From assembly GCA_031772625.1 (NCBI GenBank), contig CM062818.1, positions 1,683,174,167 to 1,683,238,166 of the forward strand: a stretch of DNA of 64,000 nucleotides, read 5' to 3'. A program made the position numbers and the translations under genes. Each line of letters begins with the position of its first letter. Within the stretch, counting starts at the first letter, position 1. The notes below the pieces were generated by a model that was not told where the DNA came from, did no database searches, and saw only the letters and a list, made by a program, of their open reading frames with translations. The stretch is from Pinus tabuliformis (Eukaryota > Streptophyta > Pinopsida > Pinales > Pinaceae). Below, in pieces: positions 35,762-47,358 of this stretch.

Positions 35762-37260
35762 CTATGCCAAGGAAGCCTCAGCCAAGATTCGAAGCCGATC
35801 TTGCTCTTTTGCCTCTTTTGCCTCTTTTGTTGCTTTGCTCAATTTCGCCTTTAGGCTCCTGATTCTTGCTTTGGAGCTCATGTTTCGGGCCATGTAATGG
35901 TGAGTCATGCACCTCAGCATGTATTTTTCCCTGTTAGCCTTATCCAACCACTGCTCCAAGTGGACATTCACTTTCTCTAAAACATACTCCCGGTCCTCAT
36001 CTCTTTGCTCCATAGGTCTACCTTGTGCTGCCATGATGTGTTGTCGGTTTTCCTTGATCAGTTGCAACTCTATCTCAGCTAGCCGATCCTCAAGTTGTTT
36101 GTTCCTCTGCTCCAGATACTTCATGTTCCACTTGGCCCTCTCCAAGTCAAGGGATAAGTTCTCAATCACTGATTGCTGCTCCTGGATGATCTCTCCAAGC
36201 TCTGCATTTGTAGGTTCTACATCTATCTCATCATCTTGAAGGAGAATGAATTCTGTCTCTCGTTCATCTGATGGCTCACCTGAAGGCCCCTCATCATGCG
36301 CTGGCTCCTTACCTCTACCCTGCTCCTGTGATGTTGATATCAGAATCGAGGCCCCTTCCACCCCGGGTGGAGATAACACTCGCTTTGCTGCTGTAAACAA
36401 AGGTCTACTGCCTTTCTGATAGGTGATGTATACTGGCATAGTAGCAGTCTCATGTCGCTCATACTGATGAGATGGGCCACCTATCTCATGCTCTGCCTCT
36501 GATACCACCTGTGGAGCGCTGAAGAAGTCACGGGAGATGAAGTCCTCCCAAGCAATACCCTACAATCCCAACTGATGGTCCACCAAAATCCGGATAAGGG
36601 CAAAGTGATAAACACTGTTGAGCTGCTGTCGAGGGGTCTTGTGCTGCATGAAATTTCTCATCCTCTCTATGTTCCCGCAAATGAAAAATGGGAGGCTCAT
36701 CATCCACACCCTGGTAAAGTGCATGAGCAACTTGATGTGATAGGCATAAAGGCGAGAAAACCTCCCCCCGCAACTGAAGTACTTCATGATCAATTTCATG
36801 AGCAGGGCATACTCATCTTTCAAAACTCTGAATGGAAAAACTCTCGTGAGGTGGCTCAAACAGCTGTCTTTGATGTAAGGCTCATAATGATGCCTCTCTA
36901 CCTTCTTCTTCTTATGCCACTACTCTCCAATGTTTGGTATGCCTGTTGCCACTGATATGGTTTCGGGTGTCAATGTGAAAGTGACCCAGCCAAGATACAC
37001 TGTCCTCCATGTAGGTGAAGTGCAAAAATATGGGCCAACTCATGATGGACTCTGACATTTGCCACCCTCTGAAAAAATTCAAAACATGCTAAGTGTTGGA
37101 AACAAGACATATCAAGAGGGCATGCCTGCAACTCGGTGAGGGTGTTTGGTTCATCTCTAAGATGTCTGCCACTCCGGTGATGTCTCCTGTGGGCCCTTTC
37201 TCCTGAAGCTGTGTCACTGTGGGTCCCCTCCTCATATTCTGATGAAACCTCAGATGCCAT
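35762..37260 (-). pseudogene. Accessory-type coding remnant in the level-5 unit
   Basis: On the minus strand, the N-terminal part (about 36.5-37.0 kb) has TPETISVATGIPNIGE and YFSCGGRFSRLYAYHIKLL, the same pattern as the level-2 accessory ORF. The C-terminal part (35762-36508, 248 codons open) is rich in Glu, Gln and Arg, with long heptad-like helices near residues 90-150 and 205-245 (IQEQQSVIENLSLDLERA and similar), so it probably forms a coiled coil. There is no signal peptide and no enzyme motif. From memory this fits the 'putative plant transposon protein' family. Its function is unknown. It is broken. Confidence 0.65.
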
Positions 37261-37689
37261 GGCTGCTGTTTGGTACCCTGAGTTTTATGCTGCCCTTTGA
37301 TTCCAATGAAGCTGGTAGTTGCTCTGTCAATCTGCCACCAAGGGGACAATAAAATAGGGAATATTAGGAAGGGAATGATGAAATGGGAATAGGGGTTAAA
37401 GGGAGAGATTTGTTAGGGATTTGGGAGTAGTTTGGGTATAGCGTTGATGGGGCAGGGTTTGAATCACCTTAGCAACACTGTCACTGTAGCACAAACCCTA
37501 GGATCATGTTTCCTTTGTGTCTTCTTTTGTTGGCTTTATAAAAAAAAATTGCATTTGTTTTATAATCCTAAAACCATGCTACTCCTTTCAAGTTTGATGC
37601 AAGAGTGGATGTAGTTTGCCTACCTTTCAAATTTGACGAGCATCCAAAAAATTTTATGCAAATTAATTGTTTTCTGGGCTTTATATCTC

Positions 37690-37850
37690 TGTGCGCCACG
37701 CGCAATGCCCAGAGTGCCGCGTGCTCTGAGTGCACCGCGTGCTCTGAGTGCGCCGCGCCAGTGGCGGATTTACACAGTGGACGGGCTCTGTGTGCGCCGC
37801 GCCCAATGAGTGCACCGCGCTCCTTGGTGTGTGCACCGCGCGCTCTGAAA
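37690..37850. repeat. GC-rich CGCCGCGC repeat block 1
   Basis: About 160 bp of repeating TGTGCGCCGCGC / GAGTGCACCGCG words, strikingly GC- and CpG-rich in an AT-rich setting. A second block of the same composition and word order lies at 38298-38440. It falls upstream of the accessory ORF in its own direction, so it may belong to a leader or promoter region. Confidence 0.75.
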
Positions 37851-38297
37851 TCACCCTAAATTGCTACTAATCATTTGACTCCTCAACCCTTCGACCATGC
37901 ACCCCTCTTCCACAGCTTTGCTTGCACAATGAGCTGGTCTTATGGTGATTTTGAGTTGATCAAATAGTGGAGGAATAGGGAGAGGGTTTGGTAGTGACTT
38001 AGGGCAGGGGTTTAGGAAAAATGATAAAGGGAGGATGGGAAAAATGATAGGTGAGGGGAAAAAGGTGAGTGGAGTGAAACCTTGGCACTAACAACACGTT
38101 TTGACAACCCCAGCCATCATTTTCTTGGTGATTTTCTTATGGTTGACCTTATGCTTTTTGGTGACATTCAAACATCTCCACAAACACCATATCCTTGATA
38201 AAATTTGATGAACAGGTGAGGTCGTAAGGCTTACCTCTCGATTTGATAGCCTTCACCAAAATTTGGGGTGGTTTGGCAACGTTTCTCGGCCCCTGGT

Positions 38298-38440
38298 CTG
38301 TGTGCGCCGCGCGCAATTCCCAGTGCACCACGCGCTGGGTGTGTGCCGCGCCTGTGTAAACCTTCAACTGTGGGCTGGCTGCATGTGCGCCGTGCCCGAT
38401 GAGTGTGCCGCGCTCCCAAGTATGTGCACCGCACCCTCGA
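38298..38440. repeat. GC-rich CGCCGCGC repeat block 2
   Basis: A diverged copy of 37690-37850, beginning CTGTGTGCGCCGCGCGCAAT. It sits about 600 bp downstream of block 1 within the level-5 unit. Confidence 0.75.
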
Positions 38441-39566
38441 AAACCTGCTCCCACTCACTCAAACGCTCCAATCTCACACTCACACCTTTGCAATGTCTTC
38501 TCCAAGTCTTGTAATAGCACAATGCCTTTGATTTGGGTCAAAACATGTATTTATAGCCTTGGAAGAGATGGGTTTAATTTTTGCTTCCTTGAAAACCCAT
38601 TTTTCTAATGTTGTGTTTTGCACTTTTTCACTGATTTTCACTTTCCCTTTGACATTTTGGCTCAAATGATGAAATTTTCGGCACATCTTTGCAGGGACTG
38701 TATGACAGGGTATTTGGCCACAGAAACCATGACTGTATTTGAAAAAGTCAACTGGCGATTTTTTGGAAAATTTTGTCATAAATGACCTTGTTTGACTTTT
38801 CTTCAAAACAGATTTTTGAAGAAGAGTCGAAGTCTATCCATGTGACGATGAAGCTCTCTGAACCATAGCTGTGTAAGGGCCTCCCTATGGTCTGCATGGC
38901 TTTACTGGACATGTTTCAAAGACCAAATTGATGAATTCCTAGACCCAAACATAGAAAATGACTTTGTCCTGTAAAGGACCATACCTTGACTGTCATGGAC
39001 TTTGGTGATTGTTGACAAAAGACCTGAGCCAGCAGGAGCCCGACATGAAGGGAAATGATTAGCATGACTTTCTCCGTCAGATCATGGCATGCCCCTAGCG
39101 AAATGCAGCTGAGTGAATGGAGCTGGACACCTAAAATTGAAATGCACAAAGAGTTTTGATCTCTGACGGAGGGCTGACCAGACCGACTCTAACAGCATGC
39201 ACGCAGGAAATACAAGAGGTGGTCACGCTTGTTGGACTCCCTTGTAACCCCTATGGGTACCCCTTCGAGTAGTAGCACATTAGACAAAACCGCGTACTGA
39301 CTGTCTTCCAAGTACCTTCTGGGTATATCGGAAGCCCCTTAGCTCCTCTACAACCTAGCCATAGATAAACTGTCGGCCGTCTTGCTGCTACAGTACACCG
39401 AGAACAGCACTCAGAGAGATTACTCGCCCGTACGAGATCTCCCGGGGCGCTTATTGGTGATCTAGCCCATCAGAATCAGGATGACGAGCTGAGCACGGTG
39501 GTACCATTCAATTCTTAGTGAAAACAAAATGGGCGGTCCCAAATTTCAGGAACATCAGGTCGGTGC

Positions 39567-42500
39567 ATGGTAGAAACTAGAGCTCAAGCTATGGCCAATG
39601 AGAGGATGGACAAACTTGAACAATCCTTGCAATCCCTCCAAATTCAACTTGACAGACTAACTAGCATAATCCCAAGCATAATCCCGAAGGGCAAGGAGGA
39701 AGCCCATGAGGAGGCGTATATTAGCAATGGACACAGTGAGAGTGAGTCTAGCCACTCTCTTCACCTCTGGGGCCCCCACCAACAATCCTGTCCGCGACCT
39801 CCCAAGTTGGATATGCATAAATTTGATGGTTCTCACCTGGCAGCATGGATAGCACAAATGGAGCAGTATTTCAATCTGAATAACATCTTAGATAATTAGA
39901 CTCAGCTTATGGTGGGGAACATGTACTTGGACAATGAAAGGTGGAAATGGTGGGAATGGCATCAGTTGCAATGGAACTTTTGTGACTTGGACCACCTTCA
40001 AAAAAGCTCTTACAGAATGCTTTGACCAGGAATCTTCTTTTTTGGGTCGTCTTACTAAGCTCCGACAAACTGGCATAGTGGATGAATATATTACAGCCTT
40101 TGAAGCCTTAGCCTTCCGCACTATGGGTCTCTTAGATGTGTTCTACACGGAATATTTTATCAGCGGTCTTAAAGAAGCCATAAAATCCCACGTCCTACTG
40201 GACCACCCTCCCACATGGACGGAGGCTTGCAAGGTAGCTCATAACGTGGAACGTGCGTTAGCAGCCCAGTACAGTCACCCAAATTTCACCGCTAAGGGTC
40301 TCCCCCCACAGGCTCACAGCACGACTCAAACACTTAAGGTTCAAAAGGTGTCACCTGCAGAAATGGCTGAAAGAAGAAAGCAAGGATTATGTTATTACTG
40401 TGATGAAAAATACTCCCCAGGTCATAAATGCAAGGAGCCAAATTTTTTTCAAATTGATGCCACTGATTACATCTCATCGGAGGAAGATCCACCACGGGAG
40501 GAACATGAGGCAGTAGAAGAGGAAAACCAAAAGGACAATGTCCCTGACGAACCAGTTATTTCGCTGCATGCTTTGGCAAGGATTTCTTCACCTCAAACTC
40601 TCAAAATTAGAGGTTTTATTAAGCATCGCCCAGTAGTAGTCTTGATTAATAGTGGAAGTACACATAATTTCAACCATCAAAAAGTCGCGGAAGCAGTGCA
40701 TTGTTTTGTACGAGCAGTTTCTAACTTCCAAGTCCAAATTGCGGATGGGGGCATAATGAAATGTGAAGGCCACTATGAAAATGTCAAACTTCAAATGGGG
40801 GATTATCAGTTGAAGACCCACATGTTTGCCATACACATGGGAGGGTGCGACATTGTCCTCGGTGCTGAATGGCTTCGCACTCTTGGGCCAATCACAGTGG
40901 ATTTCCAGGAGTTATATATGAGTTTTAAGCAGAACAACTCCACACATACCCTTCGTGGACTCCAGGCGGGAGCTCCCTCTATCATCAGCTCGCATAGGAT
41001 CGAAAAATTGCTAAAAAAGGGCCATCATGGAGTTATAGCTCAATTTAGTGCCATCCATGCAGTCGAAACCAAGTCTCTATCGATTCATCCTGAGATGCAA
41101 CAGATTTTAAATAACCATCTGTCGGTCTTTGACAAGCTTCATGAGCTTCCACCCTCGAGAGGGGAACATGATCATAGCATCACTTTGGTTCCAGGGGCCC
41201 AACCCCCAAATGTGCGCCCATACAGATATCCGTTCACCCAAAAGAATGAAATAGAAAAAATAATCAAGGAACTTTTGGAAGCAGGTGTCATTCGTCCCAA
41301 CATTAGTCCTTATTCATCACCGGTGGTCATGGTGCTCAAGAAATATGGGGAGTGGCAGATGTGTCTAGACTTCAGGGCCCTCAATAAGTTGATAGTCAAA
41401 GATAAATTTCGCATCCCGGTGGTTGATGATTTGTTGGATGAACTCAATGGGGCTCAATTCTTCACTAAGCTGGATCTTCGCTCAGGCTACCACCAAATTC
41501 GCATGAAGGAAGTCGACATTCCAAAGACTGCTTTCTGAACTCATGAAGGCCATTATGAGTTCCTGGTCATGCCATACGGTCTTTGTAATGCCCCATCTAC
41601 TTTTCAGAGCCTTATGAACCACCTTCTTAAACCATATCTCAGGAAATTTGTCCTTGTCTTCTTCAATGACATCCTCATCTATAGTTGCACTTGGGCACAC
41701 ATCTTCAACATGTAGATCTACTCTTGCAACTGCTCCGCAAGCATAAATTATTTGTCAAGATGTCCAAGTGTTCGTTTGGCATGGAAGAAGTTGAGTATTT
41801 TGGCCACATTGTGGGGCGTGAAGGTGTCAAGGTGGACCCCAAAAAGATCGAGGCAATGCAGGATTGGTCTCAACCTAAGACCTTGAAAAGCCTGAGAGGA
41901 TTTTTGGGTCTCACAGGCTATTATCGCAAATTTGTCCGCAATTATGGTCGCATAGCAAAGCCCCTCACTCAACTCCTGAAGAAAAATTCATTCTTTTGGA
42001 ATGAGGAAGCACAACAGGCATTTACAGCTCTCAAAAATGCCATGTGTTCCACTCCAGTCTTAACACTACCTGACTTCACCAAATCTTTTGTCATTGAATG
42101 TGATGCTTCGGGTACGGGTATTGGGGCGGTCTTAATGTAGGAAGGGTGACCTTTGGCCTTCACAAGCCAACAAACAAGTGGGAAGAATCTGTGCCAATCT
42201 ACCTATGAGAAGGAAATGATGGCAATTTTACATGCAGTAGAGACCTGGCGACCTTACTTATTGGGGCGACGTTTCCAAATCCGCACAGACCATCACAATC
42301 TTAAATATTTTTTGGAGCAACGCCTATCCTCCCCACAACAAAATAAATGGCTCGCCAAGATTCTAGGATATGATTATGAGATCATTTACAAGAAAGGGCA
42401 AGAAAATGGTGTAGTAGATGCATTATCTCGCCAATTTGAGGAGGGAAGTACCCTGCTAGCAATTTCCCTTCCCATTCCAGAATGGATTGAAGAGGCTCGC

Positions 42501-43879
42501 AGGGAATGGTTTTCACATCCTGCGCTCTCCCAACTCATTTCTCAATTGCAGGCGGATCCAAATTCCATCAAGGGCTACTCGTGGCAGGATGAGATTCTTC
42601 ACTACAGGGACAAAGTTGTAATATCACCAACATCCACCCTCAAAAATCGCATTTTTTCAAAATTGCACTCATCCCCCATTGCAGGACATTCAGGCTTTCA
42701 TAAGATGTATGCTCGCACCAGAAGATCATTTTTTTGGACAGGCATGAAAAAGGACATCCTCACTTTTGTAGCAGAATGTGATGTCTGTCAATGCCACAAA
42801 GGGGAGACCGTCAAAGCACCAGGCACATTACAACCGTTGCCCATCCCAGCAGCAATATGGACGGAGGTTTCTATGGATTTCATTACAGGTCTTCCAAAGT
42901 CAGGAAACAAGTCAGTCATCATGGTGGTTGTGGACAGACTTTCGAAGTATGCTCATTTCTGCGCCCTACCCCACCCGTTTACACTGACTTTGGTCGCTCA
43001 ATATTTCATGGATCAGATCTTCAAATTGCATGGCATGCCCACTTCTATTGTGTCCGATCGCGACCCGATCTTCACCAGTAATTTTTGGCAGGAACTCTTC
43101 AGGCTACAAGGCACCCAACTAAAACTCAGTACTTCTTATCATCCACAAACGGATGGTCAAATGGAAGCCATCAACAAATGTCTGGAAACCTACCTTAGGT
43201 GTTTCACTTCAGAAAAGCAACATCTTTGGGTACAGTGGTTACCTCTGGCTGAATGATGGTGTAACACCAACTATCATGCCACCACCAAAATGACTCCCTA
43301 TGAAGCAGTATATGGTCAACTCCCTCCTTCCCCTACTTCTTATATCAAGGGGGGCTCAAAGGTACAAGCAGTGGATCAACTCCTACAAAACCGCGCAACC
43401 ATGCTCGCCCATCTTAGAGAGAATCTTCATCAAGCTCAAAACCGCATGAAGCAACAGGTAGACCAGCATCGCTCAGAGCGCCAATTTCAAGAAGGGGATC
43501 AGGTCTTTTGAGGCTGCAACCATATAAGCGAACATCACTCAAAGACAAGGGTTGTCAGAAACTATCTCCAAAATTCTACGGACCATATCAAGTACTTCAG
43601 CGCATTGGAGAAGTAGTCTACAAGCTGGCTTTGCCGCCTATTGCAAAAATCCATCCAATTTTCCATGTCTCGTGCCTCAAGAAATTGATTGGGAACAATT
43701 GCAGAATTCAATCCAGTCTACCTGAATTAGATGAGGAAGGGTCAATCTGGCTCCAACTTGAACAAGTCCTAGACACACGAGAAAGGCATCTGCGTGGCCG
43801 CATGATTAGGGAAGTTCTCGTCAAGTGGAAAGACACCTCTTCGGAAGATGCAACCTGGGAACCAGCCACTATTATTTAG
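39567..43879 (+). pseudogene. Gag-pol of the level-4 chromovirus
   Basis: It starts at MVETRAQAMANERMDKLEQ, a typical chromovirus gag start with a predicted helix. A gag core and a zinc knuckle (CYYCDEKYSPGHKC near 40.39 kb) follow. Next come an aspartic-protease region (about 40.6-40.9 kb), reverse transcriptase (about 41.2-41.7 kb; KLDLRSGYHQIRMKE), RNase H (about 42.0-42.4 kb), integrase (about 42.6-43.3 kb; MDFITGLPKSGNKS, YHPQTDGQME) and a chromodomain at the C-terminus (about 43.76-43.87 kb; VLVKWKDTSSEDATWE), which in this branch binds histone marks and steers integration. It is a broken fossil with a few breaks. Confidence 0.9.
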
Positions 43880-43919
43880 CCATTTTCGCAGCTTCAGCCT
43901 TGAGGACAAGGCTATTCTT

Positions 43920-43929
43920 AAGGGGGAGG
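43920..43929 (+). other. Polypurine tract of the level-4 element
   Basis: AAGGGGGAGG lies three bases before the 3' LTR start. Confidence 0.85.
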
Positions 43930-43932
43930 TCA

Positions 43933-44336
43933 TGTTAGGGTCCCATCGTAACCCCCTTATTTATGTAGTGGGATCGAGTCATAGTAAAGAGTCAATAAAG
44001 CCCATATTAATAATTGTAAGTGGTTAACCTGTAATTAATGATGGGACCACAATTAGTTGCAAATGGGCCATGGTATTAGATAGATGGTATTAATAAAACC
44101 CATGGTATTGCATGTATGAGTCATATATAAAGGATAGAGACTCCCTGCGAGGAGCATCATGTCTTATTTTTGTATCGAGCTCTGCTCTATTGGAGGTTGC
44201 CCCCTCGAAGAGGCCAGTGAACATTGCTTTCTAAATAATAAAATATTTGATGTTGTCTCTCACTATTCTATGTTTTGGGTATCTTTCTTCGCAGATTCTG
44301 TATTTGGGTATCTTTTTGCAGGTTAAGAGCATAACA
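43933..44336 (+). repeat. 3' LTR of the level-4 element
   Basis: 404 bp matching 33745-34161, from TGTTAGGGTCCCA to AAGAGCATAACA. Confidence 0.95.
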
Positions 44337-44690
44337 CAAGGCTACTAGGAGGTGTGGGAAGTTTTTCTTCTTTCCCTATGCCTTTAGAGTGGTCATGGAG
44401 GAGAGATTCTTCTACTCCTTTATCTTATTTGGAGTTTGATGAATCTTCAATTCTACCTCTCTTAAATTATCTATACATTTCCTCCACCATGGCTTTCATT
44501 GTCAGGAAACCATCCATGAACTAGAAGTCTGATTCCAAGGGGTTTTCTTCTGACATTTTCCTCTTAGAGTGGACTCTTCCGATTTCAGGGTTAGCTTCAA
44601 CCAACTCTCCTTCTCCTAATTTTAGCTTTGATCTAGTTAGCATTCAACAACAGAATCCAGCACAAGATTTTCTAACCTTAATAACCTAGA
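44337..44690 (-). mobile_element. Level-3 element, leader and gag start
   Basis: This stretch lies between the level-4 insertion and the level-3 primer site. It corresponds to the leader and the first part of gag of the level-3 element, read on the minus strand. It is too short and degraded for motif calls. Confidence 0.6.
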
Positions 44691-44702
44691 GCTCTGATAC
44701 CA
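44691..44702 (-). other. Primer-binding site of the level-3 element
   Basis: TGGTATCAGAGC on the minus strand, two bases inside the 5' LTR. This sets the element's orientation. Confidence 0.92.
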
Positions 44703-44704
44703 CT

Positions 44705-46183
44705 TGATCTGGAATTTATCTAGGACAAATAATTAAAGGTATTACAGACTCATGTGCATGGATGTGCCTATGTTACTTTATGCAATGGATCGATAAGATT
44801 TCAAAATACATAGACACTGAGGCAGTTAGAGAAAACATAACAGGAAAACATGTAATACAAGATGTTTAATAAGGAGTTCACCCAATGCTCATGGGCTACG
44901 TCTCCTGGTCCAGCTTTTAGTGGTGGCCTCTCTATTATGTTTTCAAAGCAGAGTTTCTTTACAGTAGTGAGCTCAATTTGAGTCTCACTCAACAGATATG
45001 AATCAGTAGGATTGGAGTACACATATTCTCCTTACTGGTACTTGAACTCTACTGGTCACAGGAGTATGAGCCCAAATCTGAAACTCATACACAACAGGCC
45101 TATGCCGAGGAGCTCGCTTGAACCTCTCAAGCTTTCTCTGGGGTGCACAAACTCTCTGGTTCTCTCTAGCTCGATGTCGCCTTCAATTCAACTCGACTTT
45201 TTCTCTTTGTTCTCTGCTCTAAGCTTTATTCGTCTAACTAACTCGTCTCTGTGTTGTCTCTGTGTGTTCTCTGCTTCTCTTAGTTCATGGTTTTAAAGTC
45301 GGTTTGCTTTTTGTCCGTTTGTTTCCGCTTCCTGGCATTCTAGTTTCCCTACCTCTGTCCATTCAAACTCCCCTGTTCTGCATGATCATCGTTGTGTAAC
45401 GCTTCACAGGGAGGTGGCCACCTGTTCTGCCATGAGTGAGTGTGTCAGGTCCCTTGGACACATTTGAATGGTAGTTATTTCCATTTGCTCCAAGATGCCC
45501 GCGAAACATGAATCTCCTGCCAACTCATCGTCCATGTCGGACTTCAAATCCCATGTAATCTTGCTTTTTTGACTTGTCAAATCTGGTCATTTATCAAGAT
45601 GCGCCTCCGCCGTTGATCTAAGCCCCCAGATCCTACGATCATCGTTCATATCGAGCGGGGAAGTTTCATTATGTTTACCCGTCCGATGCGAGTGGTTTTC
45701 TCTCTCATCTATCGGACGCGTGTCGCTCGATGTGTGGCATCGGACGGGACTCAGTCAAAACTGCTTACCGCCTCAAGGCCTTCCGATATCCTGCCGATTT
45801 GTGGAATCCTACGCTGTGGAACTGAATGCATTACTTTTCCGCATTTTATAGTCATTTCGGGTCTGAGCGCTTCGGGGCTTTCCTTCACTGAGGGGGACGC
45901 CCTGCAATACACGATTAGCGCTTTTAGTGCTAATCGTGTATCAGAAACTATGCCTGTTTCTTGATTTGGCCTTCGGTTTTGCCAATTTGCGCCAGCACGC
46001 GTTACCATGGGCTGACGGTCTACGTGCTCGACCGAGGGTCCTCGTTGCTCTGCGCTGATCACAGTTGCATCCGTCACGAGGATTCCTTCTGATAGCGTGA
46101 TCTTTCTAAGACTTGAATTTGTTTGGCATAATTTGAAAGGGTTTATGAAAACTTAGAGAGTGTTTAGGATCCAATTCAGATCA
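44705..46183 (-). repeat. 5' LTR of the level-3 element
   Basis: 1479 bp, TGATCTGGAATTT to AATTCAGATCA, matching 27970-29434. It contains a 13-bp stem, 9-nt loop hairpin (45907-45919 and 45929-45941) not present in the partner LTR. Confidence 0.93.
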
Positions 46184-46203
46184 TGGGATGTCCCTTGCAT
46201 CCC

Positions 46204-47358
46204 CTACTGGTATGGTCTAGGTCCATGCGGCCTTCTTTGGTTTATGTAATAGAGTTGTTCAGTGACTCCCTCAGCCCCTTTAAGTCTAGGCAAGGAAGGC
46301 CACTTATCTGTAGAATGATATTCTTCACAAACTGAACAAACATCTATAGAGTTCAATGGGCATTCATTCCTAGGATGCCTCCTGGTGCATCTAGGGCAAG
46401 AGATGGCCAAATCCCTCTCTGATTCCTCTTGTTTCCTTTTGATATGCAAGGTATCCATTGGCATGGCAAGATTCTGCAGCTTCTCACTCTTGAAGTCTTC
46501 CAGCATGTATCCAATTTCTCCCTTAATGGATGAGTTAGAGGAAGAGGTATTGGCTATGGGTTGACTCCCCCTACCTTTCTTTCTGGTTGCTCTAGAATGG
46601 TTTCTGAAAATAGTCTTTATGTCCTCATATGATAGTTGGTAGATGTCTCCCTTGGCTAGTAGATGGAGGGTGTCTAAAATATCTTCCCGAATTCCCCTGA
46701 GCAGGACCAGCTTCAGAGACTCAGGGTCAAGTGTACACCCGGCCCTTTTGTAACTAAGCTGGAACCTCTCCTCATAATCTTCCAGGGACTCATCACTTCC
46801 TATAGTCATTCGGAAAATTTCTTCTTTAGTATCTTTTGACCTACAATAGTCTCGATACTTGTTGTTAAAGGCTTGCTGCATCTGAGCCCAAGTTGTGATG
46901 TTATTTCCAGGTAATCCCATGAACCAGCGCAATGCTGCATCCTTGAGAGTGGAAGGGAACAGTTTCAACTTTTGCTCATCTTCTGCATAGTCATAGGTTC
47001 GACAGATAACAACAAACTCAAACAAAAAGGTGTCAGGATCTTCTGTAGTCAAACCATGGAAATGAGGTAGGGCGGAAGGGCTTATATTCTTCATTTTGGT
47101 GTCCCCATTGGTCTCCTGAATGGGAAAGGTACCCTCTATTCTTTCTCCATTCCCCCTAGCATTTCTATGTTCAGCCATTGGCTCTAAAGGAATGTCTTCT
47201 TCTTCTTCTTCCCCTATAGGTTCTTCAAATATGTCTGGTTGTTCTCCTAAGGGTTCTTCTTGATTGCGACCACCAAAGAAGAGAGAAGGTTGGATGTGTG
47301 AAGCAGTGGGGGTGTTAGGCAAAAAATTTCCTGAATTATCTCTATTCTTACGAGGCAT
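46204..47358 (-). pseudogene. Gag of the level-2 Athila/Tat-like element
   Basis: A minus-strand open frame of 384 codons. It has a low-complexity acidic N-terminus (residues about 45-60, EEEEEDIP) and a retrotransposon gag core at about 95-230 (LPHFHGLTTEDPDTFLFEF, then ALRWFMGLPGNNITTWAQM). A C-terminal zinc-knuckle-like region has CPRC and CSVCEEYH near 330-355. In virus-like particles such proteins package the element RNA. The upstream primer site lies at 47704-47720. The frame ends just before the level-3 insertion, beyond which the gag tail or linker and protease continue at about 27990. The element as a whole is broken even though this frame is open. Confidence 0.88.

Larger units (their letters stand above)
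34301..39194 (-). mobile_element. Level-5 unit: 4.9 kb insertion with TG...CA ends but no visible LTR pair
   Basis: It starts TGTTAGCACC and ends CGACTCTAACA, giving TGTTAG/CTAACA inverted ends, and is flanked by a perfect 5-bp GCATG duplication (34296-34300 and 39195-39199). It lies in the leader of the level-4 element. These are the marks of an LTR-type integration, yet I cannot match its two ends to each other as LTRs, and no gag, protease, polymerase or integrase is visible. Its only coding remnant is a minus-strand accessory-type ORF (35762-37260). It could be a very long solo LTR with an internal gene, or a non-autonomous derivative whose LTRs are too diverged to see. It is broken. Strand follows the ORF. 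Confidence 0.75.
33745..44336 (+). mobile_element. Level-4 Ty3/gypsy chromovirus fossil (5.7 kb of own sequence)
   Basis: Plus-strand element with LTRs at 33745-34161 and 43933-44336, flanked by CAGGG (33740-33744) and CAAGG (44337-44341), a 5-bp target duplication with one difference. It is inserted in the leader or gag start of level 3. A primer site, a gag-pol region ending in a chromodomain, and a polypurine tract are all present. Its own sequence is 33745-34300 plus 39195-44336. LTR identity is about 95% by eye apart from one 13-bp length difference, making it younger than its host. It is broken, with about five breaks. Confidence 0.93.
27970..46183 (-). mobile_element. Level-3 Ty3/gypsy chromovirus-like fossil (7.6 kb of own sequence)
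   Basis: Minus-strand element with LTRs at 27970-29434 and 44705-46183, ends TGATCTGG...GATCA, flanked by a perfect 5-bp TGGGA duplication (27965-27969 and 46184-46188). It lies between gag and protease of the level-2 element. Its own sequence is 27970-33744 plus 44337-46183. The primer site is of initiator-Met type at 44691-44702. Gag, protease, reverse transcriptase, RNase H and integrase read right to left. LTR identity is roughly 90-92% by eye, lower than that of its hosts. It is broken, with about ten breaks. Confidence 0.92.

Noticed and set aside
34301-39194. DNA transposon with terminal inverted repeats
   Set aside because: The inverted ends are only six bases and start TG and end CA with a 5-bp duplication, which is the LTR-type pattern, and no transposase is visible.
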